DNA of 64,000 nt from Brachybacterium saurashtrense (GTDB taxonomy: Bacteria > Actinomycetota > Actinomycetes > Actinomycetales > Dermabacteraceae). The first letter of the stretch is position 1. Each line of letters begins with the position of its first letter. The stretch covers positions 2,542,001 to 2,606,000 of the forward strand of contig NZ_CP031356.1 in the NCBI RefSeq assembly GCF_003355475.1. Direction: 5' to 3'. The position numbers and the translations under genes are program-made. Below are positions 43,741 through 53,755 of this stretch, one piece after another. The notes below the pieces were generated by a model, which was not told the DNA's origin, ran no database searches, and saw only the letters and a list, made by a program, of their open reading frames with translations.

Positions 43741-46700
43741 TCAGTCCTTCTGGCCCGCGTGACGGTGCCGGAGGAGAGCTGCGCCGGCGATGACCAGCAT
43801 CAGTGCGACTCCCAGCAGGCCAGCCACCTCGACACCGGTGCGTGCGAGGCTGGCGGGGCTGTCGGTCCCGGCGGGTTCCTCACCGGACTCAGGGGCCGGG
43901 GTCGGCTCCCCCGGCTCGGCCGGCTTCGTCGGCTCGACCGGTTCCGTCGGCTCGGTCGGCTCGACCGGATCCGTCGGCTCCGTGGGCTCCGTCGGCTCGG
44001 TCGGCTCGACCGGATCCGTCGGCTCCGTGGGCTCCGTCGGCTCGGTCGGCTCGACCGGATCCGTCGGCTCCTCGGGCTCGGTCGGCTCCTCGGGCTCGGT
44101 CGGCTGCTCGTCGAGGACGAAGCCGAAGTCCAGCGTCGGATCACGATCGCCGTCCTCTGTCAGACCCTCCGAGGAGGCGGACCAGGTCGAGGAATCGTTC
44201 TCACGATCACCCTCCGTCTCGATCGTCGGCACGTACGGAGACAGCTGCTCCGCCGAGGGCTCACGATCGATCGTCACCGTGTAGGACTGCCCCTCCTCCA
44301 GCACCGGGAGGTCCTCGAAGGTGTAGAAGCCGTTCTCATCGGTGGTCACCGGTCCCACGGGGGATCCGTGGACATCGATGACGGGCTCGCCGTCGGGACC
44401 GGTCAGCCCGAGCACCACGCCGGGGATCCCCGGCTCGCCCTCGGTCTGGAGGCCGTCGTTGTTCTCGTCGACCCACACGTAGTCGCCCACGGAGACACGA
44501 CCCGACTCCTCGGGCTCGGTCGGCTGCTCGTCGAGGACGAAGCCGAAGTCCAGCGTCGGATCACGATCGCCATCCTCCGTCAGACCCTCCGAGGAAGCGG
44601 ACCAGGTCGAGGAATCGCCCTCGCGATCACCCTCACCCTCCAGCGTCGGCACGTACGGCGCCAGCGGCTCCGCCGAGGCCTCACGATCGATCGTCACCGT
44701 GTAGGACTGCCCCTCCTCCAGAACCGGAAGATTCTCGAAGGTGTAGGCACCGTTCTCGTCCGTGGTGGTCGGCCCGACCGGCTCACCGTTCACATCCGTG
44801 ACGGGCTCGCCATCCGGACCGGTCAGCTCGAGCACCACACCGGCGATCCCCGGCTCACCCTCGTCCTGACGGCCGTCGTTGTCCTCGTCGACCCACACGT
44901 AGTCGCCCACGGAGACACGACCCGGCTCGGGCTCCGGAAGGAGCACCACACCGGCATCCCACGTCGGATCGATGCCCTGCGTGGCGGAGAACTCCTGGTC
45001 GGTGTACTCCGTGGTCAGGTTCGCGTTGTCACCGTCCAGGGTGAACACGGCGGTCAGACCGGTGGACGGATCCGCATCCGAATCGACCGCGTCGTCCTCG
45101 CCCGCATCCTGCGCGGTGAACTCGTACAGCGCGGCCTGCTCCTCGGTGAGGGTGAAGCCCACCTGGTAGTCACCCGCCGGCAGCTCATCGAACAGGTAGC
45201 GGCCGTTCTCGTCGGTGGTGGTCGAGTCGAGCTCGTTGCCCTCACCATCGAACAGCGTCACCATCACACCGGGCAGCACCTCGGCATCGCCCTGTACACC
45301 GTCGTTGTCCGCATCGACCCACACGTAGTCACCCACGGCATAGGTCTTGGTGACGAACCCGAAGTCCAGCGTCGGATCACGATCGCCATCCTCCGTCAGA
45401 CCCTCCGAGGAAGCGGACCAGGTCGAGGAATCGCCCTCGCGATCACCCTCACCCTCCAGCGTCGGCACGTACGGCGCCAGCGGCTCCGCCGAGGCCTCAC
45501 GATCGATCGTCACCGTGTAGGACTGCCCCTCCTCCAGAACCGGAAGATTCTCGAAGGTGTAGGCACCGTTCTCGTCCGTGGTGGTCGGCCCGACCGGCTC
45601 ACCGTTCACATCCGTGACGGGCTCGCCATCCGGACCGGTCAGCTCGAGCACCACACCGGCGATCCCCGGCTCACCCTCGTCCTGACGGCCGTCGTTGTCC
45701 TCGTCGACCCACACGTAGTCGCCCACGGAGACACGACCCGGCTCGGGCTCCGGAAGGAGCACCACACCGGCATCCCACGTCGGATCGATGCCCTGCGTGG
45801 CGGAGAACTCCTGGTCGGTGTACTCCGTGGTCAGGTTCGCGTTGTCACCGTCCAGGGTGAACACGGCGGTCAGACCGGTGGACGGATCCGCATCCGAATC
45901 GACCGCGTCGTCCTCGCCCGCATCCTGCGCGGTGAACTCGTACAGCGCGGCCTGCTCCTCGGTGAGGGTGAAGCCCACCTGGTAGTCACCCGCCGGCAGC
46001 TCATCGAACAGGTAGCGGCCGTTCTCGTCGGTGGTGGTCGAGTCGAGCTCGTTGCCCTCACCATCGAACAGCGTCACCATCACACCGGGCAGCACCTCGG
46101 CATCGCCCTGTACACCGTCGTTGTCCGCATCGACCCACACGTAGTCACCCACGGCATAGGTCTTGGTGACGAACCCGAAGTCCAGCGTCGGATCACGATC
46201 GCCATCCTCCGTCAGACCCTCCGAGGAAGCGGACCAGGTCGAGGAATCGCCCTCGCGATCACCCTCACCCTCCAGCGTCGGCACGTACGGCGCCAGCGGC
46301 TCCGCCGAGGCCTCACGATCGATCGTCACCGTGTAGGACTGCCCCTCCTCCAGAACCGGAAGATTCTCGAAGGTGTAGGCACCGTTCTCGTCCGTGGTGG
46401 TCGGCCCGACCGGCTCACCGTTCACATCCGTGACGGGCTCGCCATCCGGACCGGTCAGCTCGAGCACCACACCGGCGATCCCCGGCTCACCCTCGTCCTG
46501 ACGGCCGTCGTTGTCCTCGTCGACCCACACGTAGTCGCCCACGGAGACACGACCCGGCGCGGGAGGCGTGGTCTCGCCGGGGGTGTTGTAGAAGGTGACG
46601 GCCTGGGAGGTGCCGTCCTCCGCCACGGTGACCGAGACGGTGCTCGCGGTCCACTCGTAACCTTGCGGGGCGGTGACCTCGCGCACGGTGTAGGTGCCGG

Positions 46701-49506
46701 CCTCGCTCACCTTGAGGTTCTTCACCTCGCCGCTCTCGTCGAGCACGCGCAGCGCGCCGTCCTGCACGAAGGCCCCGTCGATCACCACGTCACCGGCGGC
46801 ATCGAGCACCTGGAACACCGAGTCGGGATCGTCGATCACGGCCTCGGGGTCCGTCGCGTCGACCTTGTTGATCGCCAGCGGGAAGCCGTCGGTCGGGGTG
46901 ATGACGGCGGAGGTCGAGCCGATAACGTTCGCGATCGCGACGTCCACCTCGAAGTCGACGATCTCGACCAGCACGTTCACGGAAGGCGCGCCCTGGGAGG
47001 CGTCGAGCACGGTGCCGGGCTGCTGCTCGAGCACCACGGTGCCCTGGGGCGCCTCGTCGGTCGGCTCCTGGTAGACCGCCTGCACGTTGCCGCGCAGCGC
47101 CTGCACCTCGGTGGAGGGGTTCTCCGGCGCGTCCACCGCGTCGTCGGCGACGAAGCCGCGGAACTCCACGCCGGCCGGCAGCACGTCCAGCACGGGGATG
47201 ATCGGCACGCCGGTGTAGTCGCCGTGCGGGATCAGGGCGATGTTGTAGACGTACAGGTCCTGGACCAGTTCGCCGTCCTCGCCAATCTCGGCGCGCAGGT
47301 TGTTGGTCCACTGCCCGTTCGGGGTGTCGCGCACCGTCTTGCGCACCTCCGCCTCGTCACCGAAGGAGGTGGCGTCGCGGGTGGTCTCGGCCCAGTACAG
47401 GGCCTCCTGGTCCGCGCCGAACAGGGTGGCGCGGTTCTCGACGTCGATGGTCTGCTTGCCCACCAACGGCACCGTGGTCAGCGTGATGTCCAGGGTGAGC
47501 CGGTTGTCCGCGCCGTACTGGTCCACCAGGGCGATACCGGCCTCGGACAGGGTGATCACCAGATCGCCCTCGTCGTCCAGCGCGAGCTCGAAGTGCTCGC
47601 CGTCCATCGGCACCCACCAGGCGTACTGCCCCACCAGGTTCTCGCGGATCCCCGCCAGATCCTCCTCGGTGACCTCGTAGACGGTCGGGTCGAGGTGGTC
47701 GACGATGCTGCTGGTGCGCATGTCGATCCCGCGGTCCGCGCCCACGGTGAAGGTGTAGGTGATCTCCGCGGGCTCACCGCGATCCACCTCCACCGGGGCC
47801 GCCCCGGTGGTCTTGTCGAAGGCGTTCGGGTCCTCGAAGCCGCCCTCGCTGTCGTTCGGCTCGCGCAGGGTCACCCCGCGATCCGCGGTGATGGTGGTCC
47901 CTCCGGTGTAGGCCTCGGCGCGGTTGCTCAGCCAGTACGAGGTCTCCGCGGGGTTGTTCTGGTTCGCCCACAGACCCTCGACGGTCTCGATCTGAGCCTT
48001 CGCCTGCACGCTCGTGGACAGCTCGGGGTCCTGGCCCACGTTGAGGTACAGCTCCTTGCCGGAGACGAAGTACGTGCCCGGCTCCTGCTGCGCCAGCAGA
48101 TCGGCGCGCTCCTGCCAGCTCAGGTCCTCGCCGTCCCCGGGCAGCTCCTCGAGCCGCTGCAGGGTGAGCCCCTCCGCGGTGAGGAAGTCCGCCTCCTCCG
48201 CCAGCCAGGAGATCTGGGCGGGGAGCCGGTCGCGCAGCACCACGTCCTGGGTGAGGGTGCGCTTGCTGTTGCTGCCGTCGAACTCGGACAAAGAGATGTC
48301 CAGGCTGTAGGTGATCGGCTGCGCCGGGGTCAGGGTGCCGTCCTCGGCGGTGGCGATCTGGGTGTCGGTCCAGTCGGCCTGCTTGGCGAGCGTCGCGCCG
48401 TGGTCCGGCCCGGTCATCCCGCTGATCTGGCCGGAGAGCCACACGGTGGAGGAGGACTCGTCCCCGTCCGGGCCGAAGGCCGCCGTGTTCACCAGGCCGA
48501 TGGAGAAGCTCTCGCGCTCCTGCGCGACCGCGGTCTCGTAGGCCTCCTGGAGGAGCGCCTCGACCGTGGCGCGCGCGGTCTCGTCGGCGATGGTCGCCGC
48601 GTAGCGCAGCACCGTCTTCGACGGGCCGGGCAGGTCCATCGTGGTGGTGAAGGAGCGGTCCTCGATGCTCGGGGTCACCGCCAGGCCCGTCTCGGTGGTC
48701 CGGTTCAGGCCGGACTCGTCCCAGGTGGTGCGCTCGGCGGTGAAGGAGTCCTCCACGTAGGAGAACCCCTCGGGCAGCTGATCGGTGATCGTGTAGCCGC
48801 TGTGCGGGGCGTCCACGTCCACCTGCAGCCAGTAGTCGACGGGCACCCCGATGATGCCGTCGTCCAGCACCACCTGGCCGCTCTCGGCATCGACGCTCAC
48901 GTACCCGTTCAGCCCGCCGGCGGCATGGCCCTTGCCGGTCCACGGGGTGACGTTCTCGAACTCGTCACCGGGGGTGCGCACGATGATCTGCCGGCTGCTG
49001 GTCTCGCCGTCGATGCTCCAGGAGATCTCCTGCAGCGCGCTGTGCTCGACCTCGTCGACCGTGAGGTCGAAGCCGATCACGCCCTGGTTCACGCCGGCCG
49101 GCCACGGATCGGCGAAGGTCAGGCGCACCAGGTGGGGGTTGTCCGCGTCCCTCTCGAGGGAGGTGATGGCCTCGTTGCCGGCGGGGACGGACGGCAGCGT
49201 GAGGTTCTCGCTCAGCTCGAGCTCGACGGTCGAGCCGGGCTCGACCGCCTCGCTGTACTGGAGGCGGAGGGTGTAGACGTCGCCCACGTCGGCGACCTCG
49301 ACGCCCTGGTACTCCTCGCCGCTGGCGGTCACGGTGACGGAGATCCCGGCGGGGAGGGCATGTGCCACCGCGCCGAGGCCGAGCATCGTGCCCAGGGCCA
49401 GGGTCATCGTGAGGACGGCGGCGAGACCGCGGCGCAGGGACAGGCGGTCCCTCGCGGTGGCGAGGCCGCCGGGGGCGGGCCCTCCTCCAGGACGTGGGGA
49501 TGTCAT
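43741..49506 (-). CDS. sortase-anchored repeat surface protein (SdrD/SpaA-like B domains)
   Basis: A 1921-residue cell-wall protein. It has an N-terminal signal peptide (RRGLAAVLTMTLALGTMLGLGAVAHA) and about 930 residues of adhesin-like beta domains. From about residue 983 come alternating SdrD-B-like domains with DxDxDG-type calcium loops (YVWVDEDNDGRQDEGE and YVWVDADNDGVQGD). A Pro/Glu/Thr linker of EPTEPTDPV units spans the wall. The C-terminus is LARTG (1887-1891), a hydrophobic helix and a basic tail; LAxTG is the class E sortase motif. Three type-1 and two type-2 domains are nearly identical through 816-bp DNA repeats, and a diverged fourth type-1 domain precedes the linker. A GGGAGA site precedes the ATG. 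It probably acts in adhesion. No sortase gene is in the window. Confidence 0.92.
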   Translation of the reverse strand: MTSPRPGGGPAPGGLATARDRLSLRRGLAAVLTMTLALGTMLGLGAVAHALPAGISVTVTASGEEYQGVEVADVGDVYTLRLQYSEAVEPGSTVELELSENLTLPSVPAGNEAITSLERDADNPHLVRLTFADPWPAGVNQGVIGFDLTVDEVEHSALQEISWSIDGETSSRQIIVRTPGDEFENVTPWTGKGHAAGGLNGYVSVDAESGQVVLDDGIIGVPVDYWLQVDVDAPHSGYTITDQLPEGFSYVEDSFTAERTTWDESGLNRTTETGLAVTPSIEDRSFTTTMDLPGPSKTVLRYAATIADETARATVEALLQEAYETAVAQERESFSIGLVNTAAFGPDGDESSSTVWLSGQISGMTGPDHGATLAKQADWTDTQIATAEDGTLTPAQPITYSLDISLSEFDGSNSKRTLTQDVVLRDRLPAQISWLAEEADFLTAEGLTLQRLEELPGDGEDLSWQERADLLAQQEPGTYFVSGKELYLNVGQDPELSTSVQAKAQIETVEGLWANQNNPAETSYWLSNRAEAYTGGTTITADRGVTLREPNDSEGGFEDPNAFDKTTGAAPVEVDRGEPAEITYTFTVGADRGIDMRTSSIVDHLDPTVYEVTEEDLAGIRENLVGQYAWWVPMDGEHFELALDDEGDLVITLSEAGIALVDQYGADNRLTLDITLTTVPLVGKQTIDVENRATLFGADQEALYWAETTRDATSFGDEAEVRKTVRDTPNGQWTNNLRAEIGEDGELVQDLYVYNIALIPHGDYTGVPIIPVLDVLPAGVEFRGFVADDAVDAPENPSTEVQALRGNVQAVYQEPTDEAPQGTVVLEQQPGTVLDASQGAPSVNVLVEIVDFEVDVAIANVIGSTSAVITPTDGFPLAINKVDATDPEAVIDDPDSVFQVLDAAGDVVIDGAFVQDGALRVLDESGEVKNLKVSEAGTYTVREVTAPQGYEWTASTVSVTVAEDGTSQAVTFYNTPGETTPPAPGRVSVGDYVWVDEDNDGRQDEGEPGIAGVVLELTGPDGEPVTDVNGEPVGPTTTDENGAYTFENLPVLEEGQSYTVTIDREASAEPLAPYVPTLEGEGDREGDSSTWSASSEGLTEDGDRDPTLDFGFVTKTYAVGDYVWVDADNDGVQGDAEVLPGVMVTLFDGEGNELDSTTTDENGRYLFDELPAGDYQVGFTLTEEQAALYEFTAQDAGEDDAVDSDADPSTGLTAVFTLDGDNANLTTEYTDQEFSATQGIDPTWDAGVVLLPEPEPGRVSVGDYVWVDEDNDGRQDEGEPGIAGVVLELTGPDGEPVTDVNGEPVGPTTTDENGAYTFENLPVLEEGQSYTVTIDREASAEPLAPYVPTLEGEGDREGDSSTWSASSEGLTEDGDRDPTLDFGFVTKTYAVGDYVWVDADNDGVQGDAEVLPGVMVTLFDGEGNELDSTTTDENGRYLFDELPAGDYQVGFTLTEEQAALYEFTAQDAGEDDAVDSDADPSTGLTAVFTLDGDNANLTTEYTDQEFSATQGIDPTWDAGVVLLPEPEPGRVSVGDYVWVDEDNDGRQDEGEPGIAGVVLELTGPDGEPVTDVNGEPVGPTTTDENGAYTFENLPVLEEGQSYTVTIDREASAEPLAPYVPTLEGEGDREGDSSTWSASSEGLTEDGDRDPTLDFGFVLDEQPTEPEESGRVSVGDYVWVDENNDGLQTEGEPGIPGVVLGLTGPDGEPVIDVHGSPVGPVTTDENGFYTFEDLPVLEEGQSYTVTIDREPSAEQLSPYVPTIETEGDRENDSSTWSASSEGLTEDGDRDPTLDFGFVLDEQPTEPEEPTEPEEPTDPVEPTEPTEPTEPTDPVEPTEPTEPTEPTDPVEPTEPTEPVEPTKPAEPGEPTPAPESGEEPAGTDSPASLARTGVEVAGLLGVALMLVIAGAALLRHRHAGQKD
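44543..46558. repeat. 816-bp tandem direct repeats, about 2.5 copies
   Basis: Sequence starting near 44543 recurs at 45359 and again at 46175, a period of 816 bases (272 codons), continuing to 46558 in the third, partial copy. Every stretch I compared was identical, including third codon positions. Identity ends sharply at both edges: single-base differences at 44542 and 44927 mark them. Such DNA identity implies recent duplication or ongoing gene conversion. Confidence 0.88.
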
Positions 49507-49674
49507 GGTTCTCCCATCGGTGAGTGCAGCGAGCAGCAGGTCGGGACGGCGACCGCGGACTGCCCGGCCGTCCGGCCGGACAGCAGGGTCCGCCCAGTAC
49601 TGTGCAGGTCACAGCACCGCACCTCCGGTCAGGGGCGAGAAGACTGCACCGTCGGCCCGCCCGTTCCGCAGCCC

Positions 49675-49690
49675 ACCCACCCGGGTGGGT
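49675..49690. promoter_or_regulatory. 16-bp perfect palindrome upstream of surface-protein gene
   Basis: ACCCACCCGGGTGGGT lies about 170 bases upstream of the surface-protein start and just downstream of the LuxR-type gene. It may be an operator, or part of a terminator for the regulator gene. The rest of 49507-49771 shows no gene. Confidence 0.35.
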
Positions 49691-49771
49691 AGGCGTTCTG
49701 CGGCGCCCCGCGCCGCCCCGCCGTGGGCCAGGTCACCGCGGCTCGGGTCGGCGCGGGACGCCCGCCGTGCG

Positions 49772-52237
49772 CTACACGCCCAGCGTGTCCGCTCGCTGCA
49801 GGAGCTTCTCCCGGCTGGTCGCCTCCAGCTTGCGCATCAGGTTCGCGCGATGGAACTTCACCGTGTTGACGGAGATGAACAGCGCCTGCGCCATCTCCCG
49901 GTTCGTCGCGCCCTCGCGAAGATGCCCCAGCACCTCCCGCTCCCGCTCGGAGAGGTCGATGGGGGTGGCCTGGACGTCGCCGGCGAACCTCAGCGCCTTC
50001 TCCAGCCGAAGCCGGCTGCCCCCCGGCACCTCCTCGGCCAGGGCGCACAGCCCCCGCACCTCCTGCGCGCTCGCGTTGGCGAGCGTGTACAGGCCGATCG
50101 CACGGTGCGGGGTGAGCCCCACCGCCTTCGACAGCGCCAGGCGAGCGGCCTCCGGCCGCTCCGCGCGCAGCGCGTACAGCGCCTCCATCAGGTGGACCGT
50201 GAACTCCGTGCGCGGGTAGAAGGTGCGCCCGCCCTCCGGCGTCGCGGGGAGGTACCCCGGGCTGGGCAGGGGGCGCCCCACCTTGTGGCCGAGGTAGTCC
50301 GTGATCCGCCGCATCTGGCTCAGGGACTGCTGGGCGAACTCGCCCGGCTCGGAGAGGGTGCCGCGCTCGAAGGCGCTAACGAACTCCTCCAGCTCGCCCG
50401 AGGACTTCCGGTACACGGCCATGTGCGCCCGCATGAGCGCCAGCAGCGGCCATGCCTCCGGGTCCGCGAGCCGACGGGAGGCGGCCAGCAGGTGCGCATC
50501 TGCCGCCTCGAAGTCACCGTCGTCGAAGTCGCCCCACATCAGCGTCATAGCCGCCACGGCGATGTCCCCGTCCCGCCACAGGAACCGCAGACCGGTGAGC
50601 AGCGGCGCCGGGTCGTAGGGATCCTCGAGACCGCGCGCCCGATGATCGTGCAGCACCAGCAGGCGCGCGAAGGCGAGCCGCTCGCCGCGGGGGTCCAGTC
50701 CCACCGGATCGCCCTCGAGGAGCTGGATCGCGAGGCGGGCGATCTCCGCCGCGGGGATCGCATTGCCGCTGCGGAACGTGGTCTCGGCGAGCAGCAGCAG
50801 CTCGGAGACCTGCCGGCCGCCGACGGCATCGAGCGCCTCGGAGCCCACCAGGTCACCGGCCAGGGTCCTGGCCCGGGCAAACAGGTCGATCAGCCGCTCA
50901 CGCTCCCCGGCGTACAGCGCGAACGTGATGGCGTGGACGAGGCCGCCCAGGCGCGCCCAGGGATCCGCGGTCTCCGCGGCGTCGGCCGCCAGCCTGCCCG
51001 CACGATGCGCCGCCCGTGCGGAGACCGGGGAGAGCCTGCGGTGCGGGCTGAGCCGCAGGCGCGCACTGAGCAGGGCGGGGCGCTCGGTCAGCGCGAGCGG
51101 GCTGAGTCGCTCCAGCGCCTCCCACATCGGCGCGCTCGCATTGGGCAGCAGATCCCAGATGCTCTCCCGCAGCAGCTCCTCCGCCCCGTCCAGGTCGCCG
51201 GTGCTCACCAGGCTGCTCATCAGCAGCTCCTCGTCCCCGCAGTCGCGCGCCGCGAGGCGGATCCGCTCCACGGCCTCGGCCGTCCCCTCCGCGGAGTGGG
51301 GCATCGACCGCCGGATCACCAGGCGGATGTGCTCGTCCCAGCGGAACACCCGTTCGTGCAGGCGGGGATGCCACACCATCCGGCCCAGCCCCAGCTCGAG
51401 CATTCGGCTCATGTACCGGGAGGCGAAGTCCTGGCGGGCCAGCGCCGTCGCCTCGGCGAGGGTGAAGCGCGGCAGGAGCACCGTCGCGGCGAGGAAGTCG
51501 GCGAACTCCGTGCCCCAGCGCCCCAGCGGCTCCTCGGCGAGGAACGCCGAGATGGCGCGGTCCCGGGTCACCAGGCCGCGGGAGGTCTCCACGGGCAGGG
51601 TCGCGAGGCTCGAGAGGATCATTCCGGGGTGCCCGAGGGTGGCGCCGTACAGCTCCGTGAGCGCCTCCTCGGTGAGGGCGACGCCCTGCTCCTCGACAAG
51701 GTGCCTGGCCTCCTCCCGCGACAGCCACAGCTCCCGGTCGCCGAGGGTCCAGTAATAGACCTCGCGCCGCTGGGCGCTGCGCATGAACTCCGAGAGGTCG
51801 TTGCCGGCGATGATCAGGCGCACCCCCACGCCCAGCAGGTCGAGCAACAGGCCGAAGACCGACTCGTCCAGCACCTCCGCGGCGTGGATCGCCAGCGTCA
51901 CCGGGCGCCGCAGCCGGCGCAGCTCCCCCAGCGCCGCCGCCTCGACCAGGCCGTCCTCCTCCGGGAGATCCGCCAGCGGCCGATCCAGCCGGTGCCGCAG
52001 CGCCTCCCAGAGCATCCGGGCCAGGGCCAGCTCGTCCCGGGGAAGGCGGCGGGCGCTGAACCGCAGTCGGATCTCGCCGTAGCGGCTGCCGCCGCGGTCC
52101 TCCCACTGGCGCAGCACGGTGCGCTTCCCGCTGCCGTAGATCGCCTCCATGAACAGAAGCGGCGCGGAGGTATCCAACGCATCCAGCACCCGCTGATGAC
52201 GCAACCCATCTCCCCTCGTCACGCACCCCACGCGCAC
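49772..52237 (-). CDS. LuxR/LAL-like transcriptional regulator
   Basis: An 821-residue MalT/LAL-like regulator. The C-terminal LuxR helix-turn-helix is clear (LSEREREVLGHLREGATNRE, then ISVNTVKFHRANLMRKL). An N-terminal NTPase-like domain has IYGSGKRT, where the normal Walker A Ser/Thr after the lysine is Arg, and the Walker B region (LAIHAAEVLD) lacks the usual acidic pair, so ATP hydrolysis is doubtful. The middle is helical, TPR-like. The start is uncertain: a GTG at 52237 with a GGGGAG site, or a TTG at 52204 with GAGGGGAG. It lies directly upstream of the surface-protein gene, its most obvious target. Confidence 0.85.
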   Translation of the reverse strand: MRVGCVTRGDGLRHQRVLDALDTSAPLLFMEAIYGSGKRTVLRQWEDRGGSRYGEIRLRFSARRLPRDELALARMLWEALRHRLDRPLADLPEEDGLVEAAALGELRRLRRPVTLAIHAAEVLDESVFGLLLDLLGVGVRLIIAGNDLSEFMRSAQRREVYYWTLGDRELWLSREEARHLVEEQGVALTEEALTELYGATLGHPGMILSSLATLPVETSRGLVTRDRAISAFLAEEPLGRWGTEFADFLAATVLLPRFTLAEATALARQDFASRYMSRMLELGLGRMVWHPRLHERVFRWDEHIRLVIRRSMPHSAEGTAEAVERIRLAARDCGDEELLMSSLVSTGDLDGAEELLRESIWDLLPNASAPMWEALERLSPLALTERPALLSARLRLSPHRRLSPVSARAAHRAGRLAADAAETADPWARLGGLVHAITFALYAGERERLIDLFARARTLAGDLVGSEALDAVGGRQVSELLLLAETTFRSGNAIPAAEIARLAIQLLEGDPVGLDPRGERLAFARLLVLHDHRARGLEDPYDPAPLLTGLRFLWRDGDIAVAAMTLMWGDFDDGDFEAADAHLLAASRRLADPEAWPLLALMRAHMAVYRKSSGELEEFVSAFERGTLSEPGEFAQQSLSQMRRITDYLGHKVGRPLPSPGYLPATPEGGRTFYPRTEFTVHLMEALYALRAERPEAARLALSKAVGLTPHRAIGLYTLANASAQEVRGLCALAEEVPGGSRLRLEKALRFAGDVQATPIDLSEREREVLGHLREGATNREMAQALFISVNTVKFHRANLMRKLEATSREKLLQRADTLGV

Positions 52238-52339
52238 GAGGGCGGCTCCCCGGGGGACCGGGTGCTGCGCACGGATGCTCTTCTCGTGCTGACAAGTTCA
52301 GCACATGCGCTCCGCAGGGCGGAACCGCTCACCGTGTCC

Positions 52340-52354
52340 GATATGTGCGATATC
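52340..52354. promoter_or_regulatory. inverted repeat upstream of the LuxR-type gene
   Basis: GATAT-GTGCG-ATATC, about 100 bases upstream of the regulator start, in a gap (52238-52477) with no gene. It may be an autoregulatory site. Confidence 0.3.
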
Positions 52355-52477
52355 TCCCGGCAAACGCTTGTGTCCAGGGGGTGGGCGTCAGCCGGGGCGC
52401 GGCGGGGACAGCAGCCCGTCGACCGTGCTGCCACCACGCCCACGGTGCGGCACGAGCACGCCCCGGGACCGCCCCCC

Positions 52478-53755
52478 TCACCCCGCCTCGACCCGCCGCC
52501 CCGGCGCGCCGGGCGCCGTGACCAGTGCGGTCGCGGCCTCGGGGGCACCGCCCACGCGGCGGTAGCGCTCCATCCAGTCCGCGGCGAAGGCGTCGGCGTC
52601 GGCCTCCGGGACCAGGGCCCACACGCTGCCGCCGAACCCGGCACCGAAGGCGGAGGCGGCCCGGGCCCCGAGCAGGCGCGCCTGCTCGACCAGAGCGGTC
52701 GTCTGCGGCACCTGGTTGCGCAGGTTCGTCTCGGCCAGGCGCTGGGAGACGGCGACCGCCGCGGCGAAGGCGTCGAGGTCCCCCTCGCGCAGCGCCGCAT
52801 GCGCGCGCGGCACCAGCACCGCGGATTCGACGAGGAACTGGTCCAGCCGGTCGCGCTCCGCGCCGGGCTCGGCCAGCTGCCGCAGCGGCGCGAGCCGCTC
52901 GTCGGCCGTGAGCGTCACGGGCGGCGCGGCCGGGTCCGTCACCAGCGGGCCGTCCAGGCACTCCCCCACCAGGGAGCGCAGGGCGGCCTGCACGGTGGCG
53001 TCGTCCCGGCCGCGGGCCCGGTTCCAGCGCGCCACCAGCTCGCCCAGCAGGGCGGGCCCGCGGTTGTAGGCGCCCTGGGCGGCGCCGGTCTTCTCCGCCA
53101 GCACCCCGCTCACGCCCACCACCAGGCGCCATCGGGCCGGCAGCGAGACCTCGTCGAGGATCCGCATCGGATCGAACTCGGCGTAGGAGATCATGCCGTC
53201 GCGGCCGGCGAGCATGCCGGTGTGGTCCAACGATCCGCCGCTGGTGCCCACGCCGGGCCGTCCCGCGAGGGTCCCGAAGCTCTTCCCGTTCTCGATCGAG
53301 GCGGCGTAGCCGGCCAGCGCCACCCTGTCCGGGATCTGCGAGGTCCACGCCGCGCTCTGCGGCAGGCCGTTGAGGTCCGCGAGCGCCAGAGCGGTGCCGG
53401 TGAGCAGCGCGGAGGAGCTGGACATCCCCGAGGCCGGCGGGAGATCCGACGTGATCGCCACCCGGGCCGCGCGCAGCGGGCCGAAGTTCTCCGTGAGCCG
53501 GGCCAGCACGGTGTGCACGTACCGGCCCCAGTGCCCGGCCGGCAGCTCCGGGGCGCGGGAGGCGTCCAGGTGCAGCAGGCCCGGGTAGGCGTCGGTGGTG
53601 GCCTCGAGGGTGCCGGGCGGACCGGGGATCTCCTCGGCGTGCACGCTCACCCCGCGGTCCACCGCGCACACCAGCACGCGGCCGCCGCCGTAGTCGGTGT
53701 GCTTGCCGAGGATCTCGATCCGTCCGGGCATCCGCCAGCGGGCGGCGCCGGTCAC
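52478..53755 (-). CDS. galK: galactokinase-like GHMP kinase
   Basis: A 425-residue GHMP kinase. The galactokinase signature is present as PGRIEILGKHTDYGGG, the ATP-binding motif as LPPASGMSSSSALLTG and the third motif as GAGFGGSVWALVP. It should phosphorylate galactose or a related sugar at C1 in the cytosol. It starts at a GTG overlapping the nucleotidyltransferase stop (GTGA) and is last in a mutase-nucleotidyltransferase-kinase operon. The kinase product, a sugar 1-phosphate, is what the neighbouring nucleotidyltransferase would use. Other anomeric kinases (for example for L-arabinose or GalNAc) remain possible. Confidence 0.85.
   Translation of the reverse strand: MTGAARWRMPGRIEILGKHTDYGGGRVLVCAVDRGVSVHAEEIPGPPGTLEATTDAYPGLLHLDASRAPELPAGHWGRYVHTVLARLTENFGPLRAARVAITSDLPPASGMSSSSALLTGTALALADLNGLPQSAAWTSQIPDRVALAGYAASIENGKSFGTLAGRPGVGTSGGSLDHTGMLAGRDGMISYAEFDPMRILDEVSLPARWRLVVGVSGVLAEKTGAAQGAYNRGPALLGELVARWNRARGRDDATVQAALRSLVGECLDGPLVTDPAAPPVTLTADERLAPLRQLAEPGAERDRLDQFLVESAVLVPRAHAALREGDLDAFAAAVAVSQRLAETNLRNQVPQTTALVEQARLLGARAASAFGAGFGGSVWALVPEADADAFAADWMERYRRVGGAPEAATALVTAPGAPGRRVEAG

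Noticed and set aside
43759-49692. A 1977-codon open frame on the plus strand opposite the surface-protein gene
   Set aside because: It is the antisense shadow of a repetitive, GC-biased gene. The product is low-complexity Arg/Leu/Gly/His-rich and repeats with the same 816-bp period; the minus-strand frame has a signal peptide, known domains and a sorting signal.
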